64,000 bases of DNA, from the NCBI RefSeq assembly GCF_026626665.1, contig NZ_JAPNKE010000002.1:9320001-9384000 (forward strand). The letters run 5' to 3'. Shown here piece after piece: positions 42,434 to 54,682 of this stretch. Source of the stretch: Nannocystis pusilla. GTDB lineage: Bacteria; Myxococcota_A; Polyangia; Nannocystales; Nannocystaceae. Below the pieces are notes generated by a model that worked only from the letters and a program-made list of their open reading frames with translations, did not search any database and was not told where the DNA came from. Position 1 is the stretch's first letter. Every line of letters begins with the position of its first letter. Position numbers and translations under genes: made by a program.

Positions 42434-42487
42434 AATCCCATCGGAATGCAAGACCCTACGCCGATGGGATTTAAGTTATGGGATAAC
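42434..42487. promoter_or_regulatory. Inverted-repeat operator upstream of the XRE gene
   Basis: A perfect 11-bp inverted repeat, AATCCCATCGG (42434-42444) and CCGATGGGATT (42461-42471), is separated by 16 bases. It overlaps a candidate minus-strand promoter (TTGCAT, 17 bases, AATAGT). Next to it lies GTTAT ggg ATAAC (42475-42487). The XRE protein is the obvious candidate ligand, implying autoregulation. The remaining bases up to 42753 hold no gene. Confidence 0.6.
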
Positions 42488-42753
42488 ACTGTTCGCTGAC
42501 ATTATGCTCGGATACGCGCCGACACGGTGTGGATCACACTGCGTCGCCTGATCCTCGCGATGGCGCCGATGCGCGCCTCGCGGAGGAGGGGCTTCGTGTC
42601 GAGCACGCACTGCTCGCCGCTCGACGTGCCGGTATTAGGCCGAAGCCTCTCTCAGGTCAGCTTCTCACGGCTGTAGCCGGTCCTTCCCCGGACCCCCGCG
42701 AGGCGCAGTCGGCAGTCGCGAAGCACGACAAGACAATCGTCGAGCAATGAGCA

Positions 42754-44215
42754 TCACTCCGGCGCCGGCGCGTACAACGAGAGCCCGCGATAGTTCGGAT
42801 CGACCCGCAGCGGCACCTTCAGCGAAGGCAGCGCCCGCTGCTCGCAAGCCGTGCGCTCGCACAGCCTGCAGCTCACCCCGACCGGCGTCACCAGCCCTGG
42901 ATTGTGCAGATCGACCCCGTCCGCGTACACCAAGCGCGGCGCGTGTTCGACCGTGCACCCCAGGCCGATCGCCTGCACCGGCTGCTGCGCATGATATCCC
43001 CCGAGTCTTTCTGAATCGTGCGAGCGATACAAAAGAAGCTCGCCCCTTCGGGCATGCGCGACACCTGCACGCGGATCATCCCGGGCGTCTGGAACGCGGT
43101 GAAGATGTTCCAGCGCGGGCACACCCCCGCGTAGCGGGCGAAGCGGATCCCGCTGGCCGAGAAGCGCTTGGAGATGTTGCCCGCCACGTCGATGCGCACC
43201 ATGTGGAACGGCACTCCTTCCTGCGTCGGCCGGCGCAGGGAAGTCAGGCGGTGGCACGTCTGCTCGAAGCCCACCCCGAAGCGGCGGCCGAGCACGTCGA
43301 TGTCGTAGCGCAGCTCCTCCGCCGCGCGCAGGAACTCCGCGTAGGGCATCCACACCGCCCCCGCGAAGTAGTTCGCCAGCGCCACGCGGGCCAGCGCCCG
43401 GCTCTCGGGGCTGGTGAGCAACGGGTCGCGGCCCAGCCCGTCGAGCACGTCCGCGTGGGCGATGAGCGCCACCTGGGCCGCCAGCTGGAACAGCCGCGAG
43501 CGCGTCGGCAGCAGCTCCGACAGCGTCAGCACCCGGCTCTGCGGGTCGAAGCGCCGCAGCGCCGCGCCCGGCTGCCCGCAGCGGGCGATCTCTACCCGCA
43601 CCTCGCACGCGCGCGCCAGGTGACGGACCAGCGCCCCGAAGCGGTCGAGCTCGCCGAGCCCTGCCTCGCGCCGCAGCAGCTCGGCCCGCTCCTCGAGCCC
43701 CGGGAAGTAGTTCATGTGCTGCTGCAGCAGGTCGCTGACCTCCTCGCTCGGCAGCGACGAGCGCGACGCCCCGCCCGCCTCGTCGCCCGCCTCGAGCCGC
43801 GACGACAACGCGTCGGTCGCCCCCTGCGCCCCGCGGTACGCCCGGTACAGCTGCAGCACCGCCCGCGCCGCCGCCGGGCTCGCCGACGCGACCTCGCGGA
43901 TCTCCGTGTTCGTCAGCGGCGCGCCCTCGAACAGCGGGTCGGCGAACACCTCGAGCAGGTCGTGCACCAGCCGCGCGTCGTCCTCGCCGGCGAACGAGGC
44001 GAGGTCGACCTCGAGCACCCGCGCCAGGCGGATGAGCAGCGGCGCGGGCAGGGCCCGCTTGTCGTGCTCGAGCAGGTTCAAGTACGACGGCGAGACGTCG
44101 AGCCGCTGGGCCAGCTCGGCCTGCGACAGCCCGGCACAGCGGCGCAGGCTCCGGATCTTCGCGCCGAATCGCGGGGCGTCGTGGGCGCCGGCGGCGGGCT
44201 TCGGGGGGCGCTCAT
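42754..44215 (-). CDS. ScfR/RamB-like short-chain fatty acyl regulator (two homopolymer frameshifts)
   Basis: About 487 residues after repair. XRE helix-turn-helix (FGAKIRSLRRCAGLSQAELA, QRLDVSPSYLNLLEHDKRAL), then an IrrE/M78-like region (DRFGALVRHLARACEVRVEI, ALARVALANYFAGAVWMPYA, FGVGFEQTCHRLTSLRRPTQ). The C-terminal DUF2083-type domain carries a Cys cluster (GVSCRLCERTACEQRALPSL). This is the ScfR/RamB family that senses acyl-CoA status and controls glyoxylate-cycle genes. It is divergent from malate synthase here. The break at about 43001 is a run of five G that should be six (TIQKDSG-GYHAQQPVQ). At about 44203 six G should be seven, which gives the natural start MSAPPKPAAG at ATG 44215. 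The frame as printed extends to 44303. Confidence 0.85.
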
Positions 44216-44264
44216 CGACACGATTTACAGCATGACATCCCGGTGTCGACAATGGTGAAATGCC

Positions 44265-44272
44265 GTTGCAAC
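44265..44272. promoter_or_regulatory. Palindrome GTTGCAAC in the scfR-aceB divergent region
   Basis: A perfect 8-bp palindrome midway between the divergent regulator and malate synthase. RamB sites in actinobacteria have a TTTGCAAA-like core (family knowledge), so this is a plausible binding site. Short, so only suggestive. Confidence 0.35.
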
Positions 44273-44330
44273 CCTTACAGCTGCGCTTGATTGAGTCCTG
44301 CATCGACTCGGTCCATTGTCACGGGCGTCG

Positions 44331-45961
<1,631 letters not shown>

Positions 45962-46059
45962 CCTGACCCGAGAGACATGCGCGTCGGGCCCTCGCCCGCG
46001 CGGCGCTCTTTGCCCATTCGACAAGCTTCGGCGACACGATCGCCGGGGAGAGGACAGCC

Positions 46060-47337
<1,278 letters not shown>

Positions 47338-47658
47338 GGCCGACGGGTTTCGTCCGGACGAATGCGCGGGGTCGGAGCCGTGGGTCTGGCTTGAATGCGA
47401 GGAGACCGGCTCGAGCCGTGGATGGATCTCCATGACACCTCGAGCCGTTCGACTGTGCCGAATGAATCGACGATACGAAGGCTCCGGTCGGGAGCCGCGA
47501 TCCGCGTCGAACGACGGTCGACAGCGACTCGCCGGGCACCGGCCCGGCCGCGCGCAAACGCGCGGGTCGGCCGTGAACCGGGCGTACGACGGCGCGCGGC
47601 GCTTATTCAACCGGTGTTGATCCGCGCTGGAACAAGCTCGTGAAGTACAAGACTTCGC
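47338..47658 (+). other. Gap after isocitrate lyase
   Basis: About 320 bases without a supported gene. No family palindrome and no obvious terminator were found. The A/T-richer end (about 47590-47658) may hold the promoter of the Fis-like gene. Confidence 0.35.
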
Positions 47659-47862
47659 ATGCAGCAACAACTCGTCCTCGAAGACTTCAACCTGGGCGCC
47701 GCCGAGCGCCGCCTCTGCACCACCGCCCTCGAGCGCGCCGGCAACATCGTCGGGGCCGCCCAGCTCCTCGGCATCACCCGCCACGCCATGAAGCGCCGTA
47801 TCATCAAACTCGGCATCGACTGGCCGCGCCGCGTGACCGCCCCGGTGGTGTCCGCCAGCTGA
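47659..47862 (+). CDS. Very small Fis-type helix-turn-helix protein
   Basis: A 67-residue protein that is almost nothing but the Fis/NtrC C-terminal helix-turn-helix: LEDFNLGAAERRLCTTALER, AGNIVGAAQLLGITRHAMKR, RIIKLGIDWPRR. The NIVGAAQLLGITRHAMKRRI segment is the DNA-recognition motif of sigma-54 activators, here without AAA+ or receiver domains. It may act as a nucleoid or promoter-bending protein, or antagonise full-length activators. The ATG at 47659 is well placed before the conserved start. It converges on the hydrolase-ThDP gene with a 287-base gap that lacks the usual palindrome. Confidence 0.75.
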   Translation: MQQQLVLEDFNLGAAERRLCTTALERAGNIVGAAQLLGITRHAMKRRIIKLGIDWPRRVTAPVVSAS

Positions 47863-48149
47863 CCCGGGCGCGCAGATCCGCGCTCGCTTCGCTTACGCCT
47901 ATTGTATTGAGCTGATTCGCCGACCGCTCCTCCGCGCAATCGCTGGCGCGCGATGGACCCGTCGATCGCGGTATCGATGGTCGGCGTCAAAACCTACGCA
48001 TGGCTCGAGGGTCATGACATTCGCTTAAAAAATAACTGTCACCCAGCCGGGCGTGCGAGGGCCGCGATGCGGTCTCGCAGCCCTCCGCCCGCCGCTCCCG
48101 GCTCGGGCTCGATGCGACCTCGCCGATCGGCGGGGCCGCACCATTTCAT

Positions 48150-50660
48150 TTAAACGTCGCGTTCGCAGCGGACGTCGAGCAGGACGAAGCGGTCGCCGCC
48201 GCGGACCAGCTCGAGGCCGCGGCGGAGCGCCTCGGGCACCGCGTCGGGGCGATCGACGCGCACGCCGACGCCGCCGCAGGCGCTGGCGATCTGGTCGTAC
48301 GCCGGGTCGGCCCCGAGGTCGCACAGCGCGAAGTTGCCGGTCGCCTGGGCGTGGCCGCCGGGGAAGTCGCCGCGCGTCGACTTGCGGATGGTGCTCCACG
48401 CGCAATCGTTGAACACCACGATGAGGATCGGCAGGCGGTGCGCCGTCGCGGCGTGCAGCGCCGACAGCGGCGTGTTGAACAGGAAGCTGCCGTCGCCGAC
48501 CGCCGCGATCATCGTGCGGTCGGGACGGGCCATCTTGCCGCCGAGGGCCGCGCCGAGGGCCCAGCCGAGGCCGCTGGCGATCGAGTTCTCGAACCAGCTG
48601 TCGGGCAGCCGGCGCGGCACCAGCAGCGGGTCGAGCGGGTACTCATTAAAAATCACGACCTCGTCGTCGACCGCCTGGCCGACGCAGCGCGACAGCCAGC
48701 GCTTGGTGATCGCCGGGCGGTGAGCGTCGGTGTCGGCGGCCACGCGGGCGTTGGCGAACGCCACCTCGTGCTCGATGCGCAGCGCCCCGCGGCGGGCGAC
48801 CACGTCGGGGACCGGGTCGGCGTCGAGCAGGCGGGTGAGCAGGCGCAGGCTCTCGGCCGGGTCGCCGGGCAGCGCCAGGTCGCTGGGGAAGCCGCGCAGC
48901 GGCAGGTCGGAGAACAGCGGGTCGACCCCGATCTGCACGATCGGCGGCACCTGTCCGTGCGGCAAGGCGACGAACGCGGGGATGAACGGCACCGGGTCCT
49001 CGACCGCGAGGATCAGGTCGGCCTGCGGCACCTGCGTGCCCGGGTCGAAGCCGAGGTGGACCGGACAGTGCGTCGCCAGGTTGAAGAAATTGCGCTTGCC
49101 GAACTCGACCACGCCGATGCCGTGGCGGGTCGCCAGCTGCCACAGCGCCTCGGGCCCGCCGCGGTAGCGCCCGAGCTCGGCGGTGAGGATCAGCGGCCGC
49201 TTGGCGTTGCGGATCGCGTGGGCCACGCGGGCGAGCGCGACCGCGTCGGGGCGGGCCGGCGGGTTCGGGCGCAGCCGCGGCCGCGGCGACACCGGGGCGT
49301 GGCTGGCCGGCGCGCACAGGACCTCCTTGGGCAGCGTCAGGTAGACCGGGCCCGCGGGGTCGCTGTCGGCGATCGCCAGCGCGCGGTCGACCGCGACCTC
49401 GAGGTGATCGGCGGTGGCCAGGCGGTAGTCCCACTTGGTGAACTCGCGGAAGTAGGCGGCCTGGTCGAAGCTGTCCTGGCCCCATTGCACGAAGTTGGTG
49501 CGGTGGCCGGGGACCGCCGGCGAATCGGTGTAGGGCGTGAGGCCGGCCATCACCAGCATCGGCACGCGCGCGCGGCGGGCGTTGATCAGGCCGAGGCCCG
49601 GATTGGCGGTGCCCACATTGACGTGGGCCATGACCGCGGGGACCTGTCCCGAGAGCAATTGATAGCCGTGGGCCATGGCGATCGCGGTGTTCTCGTGGGC
49701 GGCCGCGACCACGCGCGGGGCGGGGGCGCCCGGGCGCGCCAGCGCCTCGATCAGCGGGGTGAAGTCGGTGCCCGAGTTGCTGAACAGGCACGGGACGTCG
49801 CGGCGATGCAGCTGGTCGAGCAGCGCCTCGGCGACGGTGGCGGCGCTGCCGGCGGCCGGCGGCGCGGGGGGCAGGGCCAGCGCCTGCGGGGCGCGGGCGC
49901 GGGCGCGGCGGAGGAACGGCACCAGCGCCGCGTTGAAGGCCTCGGCGCGGTCGAGGTTGCAGAAGTGGCCGCCGCCGGCGAGCACCCGCAGCTCGGCCAT
50001 CGGCACGCGCGCGAACAGGTCGAGCAGCAGCGGGTCGACCGGGGTGATGCGGTCGTCGCTGCCGCCGACGAGCAGCACCGGCACGTCGATCCGCGGCAAC
50101 AGGTCGCGGTAGTCGACCTGGAACATCGCGTGCCACGACTGCAGGAACACGTCGCGGTCCTTGCCGCCCTCGATCGCGATCGCGGCGTCGATCAGCTCGC
50201 GCGGGGCGTCGCTCGCGTACAGGTTCGGCATGTCCATGGCGGCGCTCTCGGCCATCGACATGCGGTTCAGCTTGTCCTGCATCCACGTCCGCCGCGCCTC
50301 GGCCTGCGGGTGGAAGCACCACGTGGCCGCCAGGGTCAGCGACTGCACCCGCTCCGGCGCGCGCGAGAAGATCTCCTGCGCCACCACGCCGCCCATCGAC
50401 AGTCCCACGAAGTGGGCGCGGTAAAACCCTGCCTCTTCGACCAGGTCGATCGCGTCGTCGGCGAAGTTCTGGATCGAGATCTCGGGCCGGTCGGCGCTGA
50501 AGCTGCGGGCGTGGCCGCGCATGTCGAAGGTCAGCGTGCTGTAGCGCGCCCGCAGGGCCTCGACCTGGGGTCGCCATGTGCTGTGGTCGCCGCCGACGGC
50601 GTGGAGGAAAACGACGAGCTCGTCGCCCCCCTGGGTGAGCGCGGTGTGGATACGGGGCAT
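48150..50660 (-). CDS. Fusion of alpha/beta hydrolase and ThDP-dependent (acetolactate-synthase-like) enzyme
   Basis: An intact 836-residue protein. Residues 1-265 are an alpha/beta hydrolase like enol-lactonases: ELVVFLHAVGGDHSTWRPQV, nucleophile S88 in VGLSMGGVVAQE, GGSDDRITPVDP and GGGHFCNLDRAEAF as the Asp/His part. Residues about 290-836 are a ThDP enzyme of the benzoylformate-decarboxylase / IlvB group. The catalytic Glu lies in AAAHENTAIAMAHGYQLL, the cofactor-binding motif is GDGSFLFNTPLSALHAA ... VVFND, with GLGWALGAALGGKMARPDRT. The reverse order occurs in MenD-MenH fusions, but the ThDP part here looks like a 2-oxoacid decarboxylase. Both halves keep catalytic residues, suggesting two consecutive steps with channelling. 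The start ATG 50660 is divergent from a kinase. Confidence 0.85.
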   Translation of the reverse strand: MPRIHTALTQGGDELVVFLHAVGGDHSTWRPQVEALRARYSTLTFDMRGHARSFSADRPEISIQNFADDAIDLVEEAGFYRAHFVGLSMGGVVAQEIFSRAPERVQSLTLAATWCFHPQAEARRTWMQDKLNRMSMAESAAMDMPNLYASDAPRELIDAAIAIEGGKDRDVFLQSWHAMFQVDYRDLLPRIDVPVLLVGGSDDRITPVDPLLLDLFARVPMAELRVLAGGGHFCNLDRAEAFNAALVPFLRRARARAPQALALPPAPPAAGSAATVAEALLDQLHRRDVPCLFSNSGTDFTPLIEALARPGAPAPRVVAAAHENTAIAMAHGYQLLSGQVPAVMAHVNVGTANPGLGLINARRARVPMLVMAGLTPYTDSPAVPGHRTNFVQWGQDSFDQAAYFREFTKWDYRLATADHLEVAVDRALAIADSDPAGPVYLTLPKEVLCAPASHAPVSPRPRLRPNPPARPDAVALARVAHAIRNAKRPLILTAELGRYRGGPEALWQLATRHGIGVVEFGKRNFFNLATHCPVHLGFDPGTQVPQADLILAVEDPVPFIPAFVALPHGQVPPIVQIGVDPLFSDLPLRGFPSDLALPGDPAESLRLLTRLLDADPVPDVVARRGALRIEHEVAFANARVAADTDAHRPAITKRWLSRCVGQAVDDEVVIFNEYPLDPLLVPRRLPDSWFENSIASGLGWALGAALGGKMARPDRTMIAAVGDGSFLFNTPLSALHAATAHRLPILIVVFNDCAWSTIRKSTRGDFPGGHAQATGNFALCDLGADPAYDQIASACGGVGVRVDRPDAVPEALRRGLELVRGGDRFVLLDVRCERDV

Positions 50661-50750
50661 CGGCCCGCGAGGGTAATGCGGTGGGCGGAGGTGGGCAAAC
50701 CATGCGACAATGCCGCAGCTGACGAGAGGGCGCCCGGAACACCGTTCACC

Positions 50751-53527
50751 ATGGCCCCGGGGATCCACGATACCGCGCTCCAGACCACCGGCCTGGCCGG
50801 TTCGCCGGCGCTGGGCGACCCCGAGGTGTCGTCGGCGATCGAGCCGTCGACCACGGTCGCGGGCGGCAAGCTCGGCCGGTTCATCATCTTGGAGCCGCTC
50901 GGCTCGGGGGCGATGGGGGTGGTGTACACCGCCTACGACGAGACCCTCGACCGCAAGGTCGCGGTCAAGGTGCTGCGCGACACCGGCGAGAGCGCGCAGC
51001 GTCGGCTGCTGCGCGAGGCGCAGGCGATGGCGCGCGTCTCGCACCCGAACGTGGTCACCGTGCTCGAGGCCGGCGTGGCCGGCGGGCAGGTCTACGTGGC
51101 GATGGAGTTCATCCGCGGGCAGACGCTCGGGGCGTGGTTGCAGGCGGGGCCGCGCGGCTGGGCGGAGGTGGTCGAGGTGTTCGTGCAGGCCGGGCGCGGG
51201 CTGGCGGCGGCGCACGCGGCCGGCCTGGTCCACCGCGACTTCAAGCCCAGCAACGTGATGATCGACGACGCCGGGCGGGCGCGGGTGCTCGACTTCGGGC
51301 TGGTGCGTGCGGCCGTGCCGGAGGTGACGCGCGGGGCGCCGGGCTCGGGGAGCAACAGCAACAGCAACGGCAACAGCAAGCTCGACATGCACCTGACGCA
51401 CGACGACCAGATCGTCGGCACGCCGGCTTACATGGCGCCGGAGCACTGGCGCGGCCTGTCCCCCGAGCCAGCCGCCGATCAGTTCAGCTTCTGCGTCGCG
51501 CTGTACGAGTCGCTGTACGGGCTCGCGCCGTTCCCTTACGGCGACGCGGCCGAGCTGGTGCTCAAGGTGCTGCACGGGCAGGCGAGCGAGCCGCCGCGCA
51601 AGCGCGGGCTGCCGGCCTGGCTGGCGCCGGTGGTGATGCGCGGTCTGAAGAATGACCCAAGGACAGGTACCCCGGGATGCCGGCGCTGCTGTCCGCGCTC
51701 GACCGCGGGCGCGCCCGCGGGCGCCGGCGCTGGGTGGTCGCGGCGGTGCTCGCCGGGACGGTGGCCGGCACCGGGGTCGTGTTCGCACGCACCGGCGACG
51801 ACGACACCTGCGCGCGCGCGCCGGAGGAGCTGGCGCAGGTGTGGGGGCAAGCGCAGCGCGACGCGGTGGCCACGGCGCTCGGGGCCGCGGCTCCCGGCTA
51901 CGCGTCGGTGGTGTGGCCGCGCGTGCAGGAGGAGCTCGACGGCTACGCAGCTGGCTGGGGCGCGGCCCATCGCGAGGCCTGCCTCGCCCACCGCCACGGC
52001 GAGCGCTCCGGCGCCCTGCTCGATCACCAGATGCGCTGCCTCGACCAGCGCCGCGGCGCGCTCGCCGAGACCGTCGCCACGCTGGCGGCCGCCGACGCCG
52101 ACGTGGCCCTGCGCGCGCTCGAGGTCGCGGGCGACCTGCCGCCGCTCGAGGGCTGCCGCAACCTCGAGGCGCTGTCGTCCGAGCAGCCGCCGCCCGACGA
52201 CCCCGACAGCGCGGCGCGGGTGGCCGAGCTGCGCGGGCAGATGACGCAGGCGCAGGTGCTGGCGCGCTCGGGTCGACTGCCGGACGCGCTGGCGCGGGCG
52301 CACGAGATCGTGACCGCGAGCGAGGCGCTGGATTATCCGCCGGTCCGCGCCGAGGCGCTGCTGCTGCGCAGCAAGCTCGAGCTGCACCTGCCCGATCAGA
52401 CAGGCGAGGAGGTCGACCGGTTGACGCGGGCGATCAGCGCCGGCTTCGAGGCGCGGGTCGACGCGATCGCGGCCGAGGCGCTGGCGCTGCGGATCTACGC
52501 GCTCGCGCGCCAGCCCGACCAGGTCGCGCGGGCGCTGGCCGACGAGCCGCTGGCGCTGGCGCTGGCCGACCGCAGCCCGACGCCGGCGGCGCTGCGCGGG
52601 CTCGTGCTCAACAACATCGGCACCGCCTATCTGGCCCGACAGGAGCCGGCGCAGGCGCGGCGCTACTTCACCGAGGCGCTGGCGGTGCGTGAGGTGGCGC
52701 TCGGCAGCGAGGACCTCGAGGTGGCCTATGCGCTGGTCAACCTGGCGCTGGCCAGCGAGCCCGGGCCGGAGCGCGAGCGCCTGCTCGCGCGCGCGGTGGC
52801 GATCTTCGAACTGGCGCTGGGGCCTGCGCATCCCGAGACCATCGAGGGCCGGCTGGCCGCGGCGCACCTCGCCGACTTCGCGGCCGGGCCGGGCCTGTTG
52901 CGCCCCGGCTGCGCGGCGCTCGACCGCTTCTTGCCGGGGGACGTCGTCGGTCGGGCGCGCTGCCTGCTTTATCTCGGGCGCCTCGCGCTCGAGCTGGGCG
53001 ACGACGACGAGGCGGAGCTCGCGTTCGTGGCCGGGGCGGCGCTCGTCGACGACGTGCGCGCGGGCCCGCGGCTGACGGACCACGAGGCGGCGGCGCTGGT
53101 CGGCTACGCCGCGCTCGGCACGGGCGCTCACGAAGCGGCGATTCGGCGGATCGAGGCGGCCCTGGGGCAGCTCCCGGAGGCGTGGTGGTCCCGGGCCGAC
53201 GCGGCCGAGCTGCGATCGATCCTCGGCCACAACCTGCTCGCGGCCGGCCGTCCGGAGGAGGCGCGCGGCAACTTCGTGACCGCCGTTGCGGACTACGCGG
53301 GCCTCGTCGACTCGGAGCCGCGCCTCGGCGCCGCGCTGGCCCGCACTCGCCGAGGGTTGGTCGAGGCATGGGTGGCGCTGGACCTCGCCCGGACCCCGGA
53401 GGCTCGCGCGAGCCTCGCGGCCTCGCTCGGATTTTATCGCAGCGCCGGGCCCAGCTTTGCGCGACAGTTGGCGCGGACCGAGCGGTTTGTCGCCCAGACG
53501 GGCACCCCGACCGCGATCGGCCCATAA
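50751..53527 (+). CDS. Ser/Thr protein kinase with membrane segment and TPR domain (one frameshift)
   Basis: After repair about 925 residues. Kinase: LGRFIILEPLGSGAMGVVYT, K73 in RKVAVKVLRDTG, HRDFKPSNVM, LDFGLVRAAV, then an Asn/Ser linker (GSNSNSNGNSK) and GTPAYMAPEHWRG. At about 51656 the frame breaks: LKNDP continues as KDRYPGMPALLSALDRG once a run AA is read AAA. A membrane helix (WVVAAVLAGTVAGTGVVFA) and about 550 residues of TPR-like helices follow (LVLNNIGTAYLARQEPAQAR, VAYALVNLALASEPGPERER). The start ATG 50751 lies 90 bases from the divergent hydrolase-ThDP start. It is 29 bases ahead of the ADYC lipoprotein gene, so the two may be co-expressed. Confidence 0.85.
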
Positions 53528-53556
53528 AGTGGGCGGACACCGGAGGCGTAACCGAC

Positions 53557-54516
53557 ATGTACAGAAAGACATATCACTGGATCTTCGCCGGAGCCGTGGC
53601 GCTGGCCGCGGGTTGTGACGAGGCCGAGCCAGCCGGCGGCGACGATATCGCGCTGCGGCCCTATGCGTGCCCGGTCTGGAAGTGCGGCTTCAACTCGGCC
53701 GAGGTGAACGGCAGATCGATCCGCGAGCTCAACCTCGACGGCGCTGCCAACAGCGAGGGCATGCGGATCGTCGGCTTCGTGGCGCCCCTCGGCCTGCTCG
53801 GCAACTATCAACTGACCGTCGAGAACGACGCGCTGGTCGCCCGCAACCCGAGCGGCCAGACCCTCAAGGGGCTGCAGCTGGTCGGCGCGACGATCCTCGT
53901 CCAGGCGCCGGGGCTCCTGGCGCTGCCGGTGCCGATCTCGGTGCTCGGCTACCAGGAGATCGATTCCTGGGCCGAGGGCGCGCCGAAGGTGCCGACCTAC
54001 GCGCTCCTCTACCCCGACCTGGCGGCGCTGCTCGGCGTGCGCAACGTCTGTAGCGGCAACCTGCTCGACACCCTCGCCAGCGCGGCGACGGTGATCGGCG
54101 GCGAGACCTACGACCTCGCCGACAAGACGGTGAACGCGGGCCGGTCGCGGTGGTTGACGATCGCCTGCGCCGGCTCGGCCGCGGCCAAGATGCGCCTGCT
54201 CGGCTACGGCCCGCAGTCGAGCGCGACCACGCCGGCGCAGCGGCAGGCGACGCTCAAGATGGTCACCGCCGACTACTGCGGCGGCGGCGAGAGCTACACG
54301 CAGGACGGCACCGAGGTCCACTGGGCCAACGCGAGCGGCACCGTGGCCCCGCAGTCCGGCCAGCTCGGCGACGTCGAGGCGGTGTGGACCGAGGACGGCG
54401 CGCTGTGCCTCGGGACCCCGCGCATCGCCGGCACCGTGGCGGACTGTAGCCTGCCGAGCTGCGCCGGCCTCGCGGTCGACGACGGCGAGTGGGTCACCTA
54501 CGCGGCCGCGCCGTGA
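53557..54516 (+). CDS. ADYC-domain lipoprotein
   Basis: An intact 319-residue surface lipoprotein. The signal peptide ends VALAAGC (lipid Cys20). The mature protein carries the ADYC signature: CGFNSAEVNGRSIRELNLDG, KGLQLVGATILVQAPG, TYDLADKTVNAGRSRWLTIA, QATLKMVTADYCGGGESYTQ and VWTEDGALCLGTPRI, with paired Cys. ADYC domains are common in myxobacterial secreted proteins and of unknown function. A paralogue lies at 59820-60781 and a decayed one at 59341-59660. The start codon itself lies within ATGT acagaa AGACAT, similar to the palindrome family. It follows the kinase-TPR gene by 29 bases. Confidence 0.85.
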   Translation: MYRKTYHWIFAGAVALAAGCDEAEPAGGDDIALRPYACPVWKCGFNSAEVNGRSIRELNLDGAANSEGMRIVGFVAPLGLLGNYQLTVENDALVARNPSGQTLKGLQLVGATILVQAPGLLALPVPISVLGYQEIDSWAEGAPKVPTYALLYPDLAALLGVRNVCSGNLLDTLASAATVIGGETYDLADKTVNAGRSRWLTIACAGSAAAKMRLLGYGPQSSATTPAQRQATLKMVTADYCGGGESYTQDGTEVHWANASGTVAPQSGQLGDVEAVWTEDGALCLGTPRIAGTVADCSLPSCAGLAVDDGEWVTYAAAP

Positions 54517-54530
54517 GGTGGTGATGGGGG

Positions 54531-54606
54531 CATGTCCTCGACAGCATGCTCTCGAGAACATGCTCGAGAACATGCTCTTCAGGACATATACATTCAAACA
54601 TGTCCG
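54531..54606. terminator. Cluster of about four overlapping palindromes
   Basis: Within 76 bases between convergent stops: CATGTC ctcgaca GCATG (54531-54548), GCATG ctCTCGAGaa CATGC (54544-54563), ATGCTC ttca GGACAT (54572-54587) and a final CATGTCCggaaGAGC. Arms overlap, so several alternative hairpins are possible. Confidence 0.6.
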
Positions 54607-54682
54607 GAAGAGCTTGAGGCGGGGCCGCGCTGCGGAGGCCTCCGCGAGCGCACGTCGTCGCCGAGCGGGCGTTCGCGGCGGC

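Noticed and set aside
40373..42540. Low-GC islet as an integrated phage or transposon
   Set aside because: No integrase, transposase, tRNA or direct-repeat ends could be seen; only base composition supports transfer.
48003..48046. GTCATGACATTCGC ... TGTCAC after the Fis-like gene as a family palindrome
   Set aside because: The spacing and core do not match TGTCC-N4-GGACA, so I count this convergent pair as the exception.
47953..48153. Small ORF between the Fis-like gene and the hydrolase-ThDP gene
   Set aside because: No ribosome site, Arg/Pro/Ser-rich end, and it overlaps the stop of the convergent gene.
48351..52244. Very long plus-strand frame over the hydrolase-ThDP gene
   Set aside because: It is antisense to an intact gene with clear catalytic motifs; only its last part (from 50751) is a real kinase.
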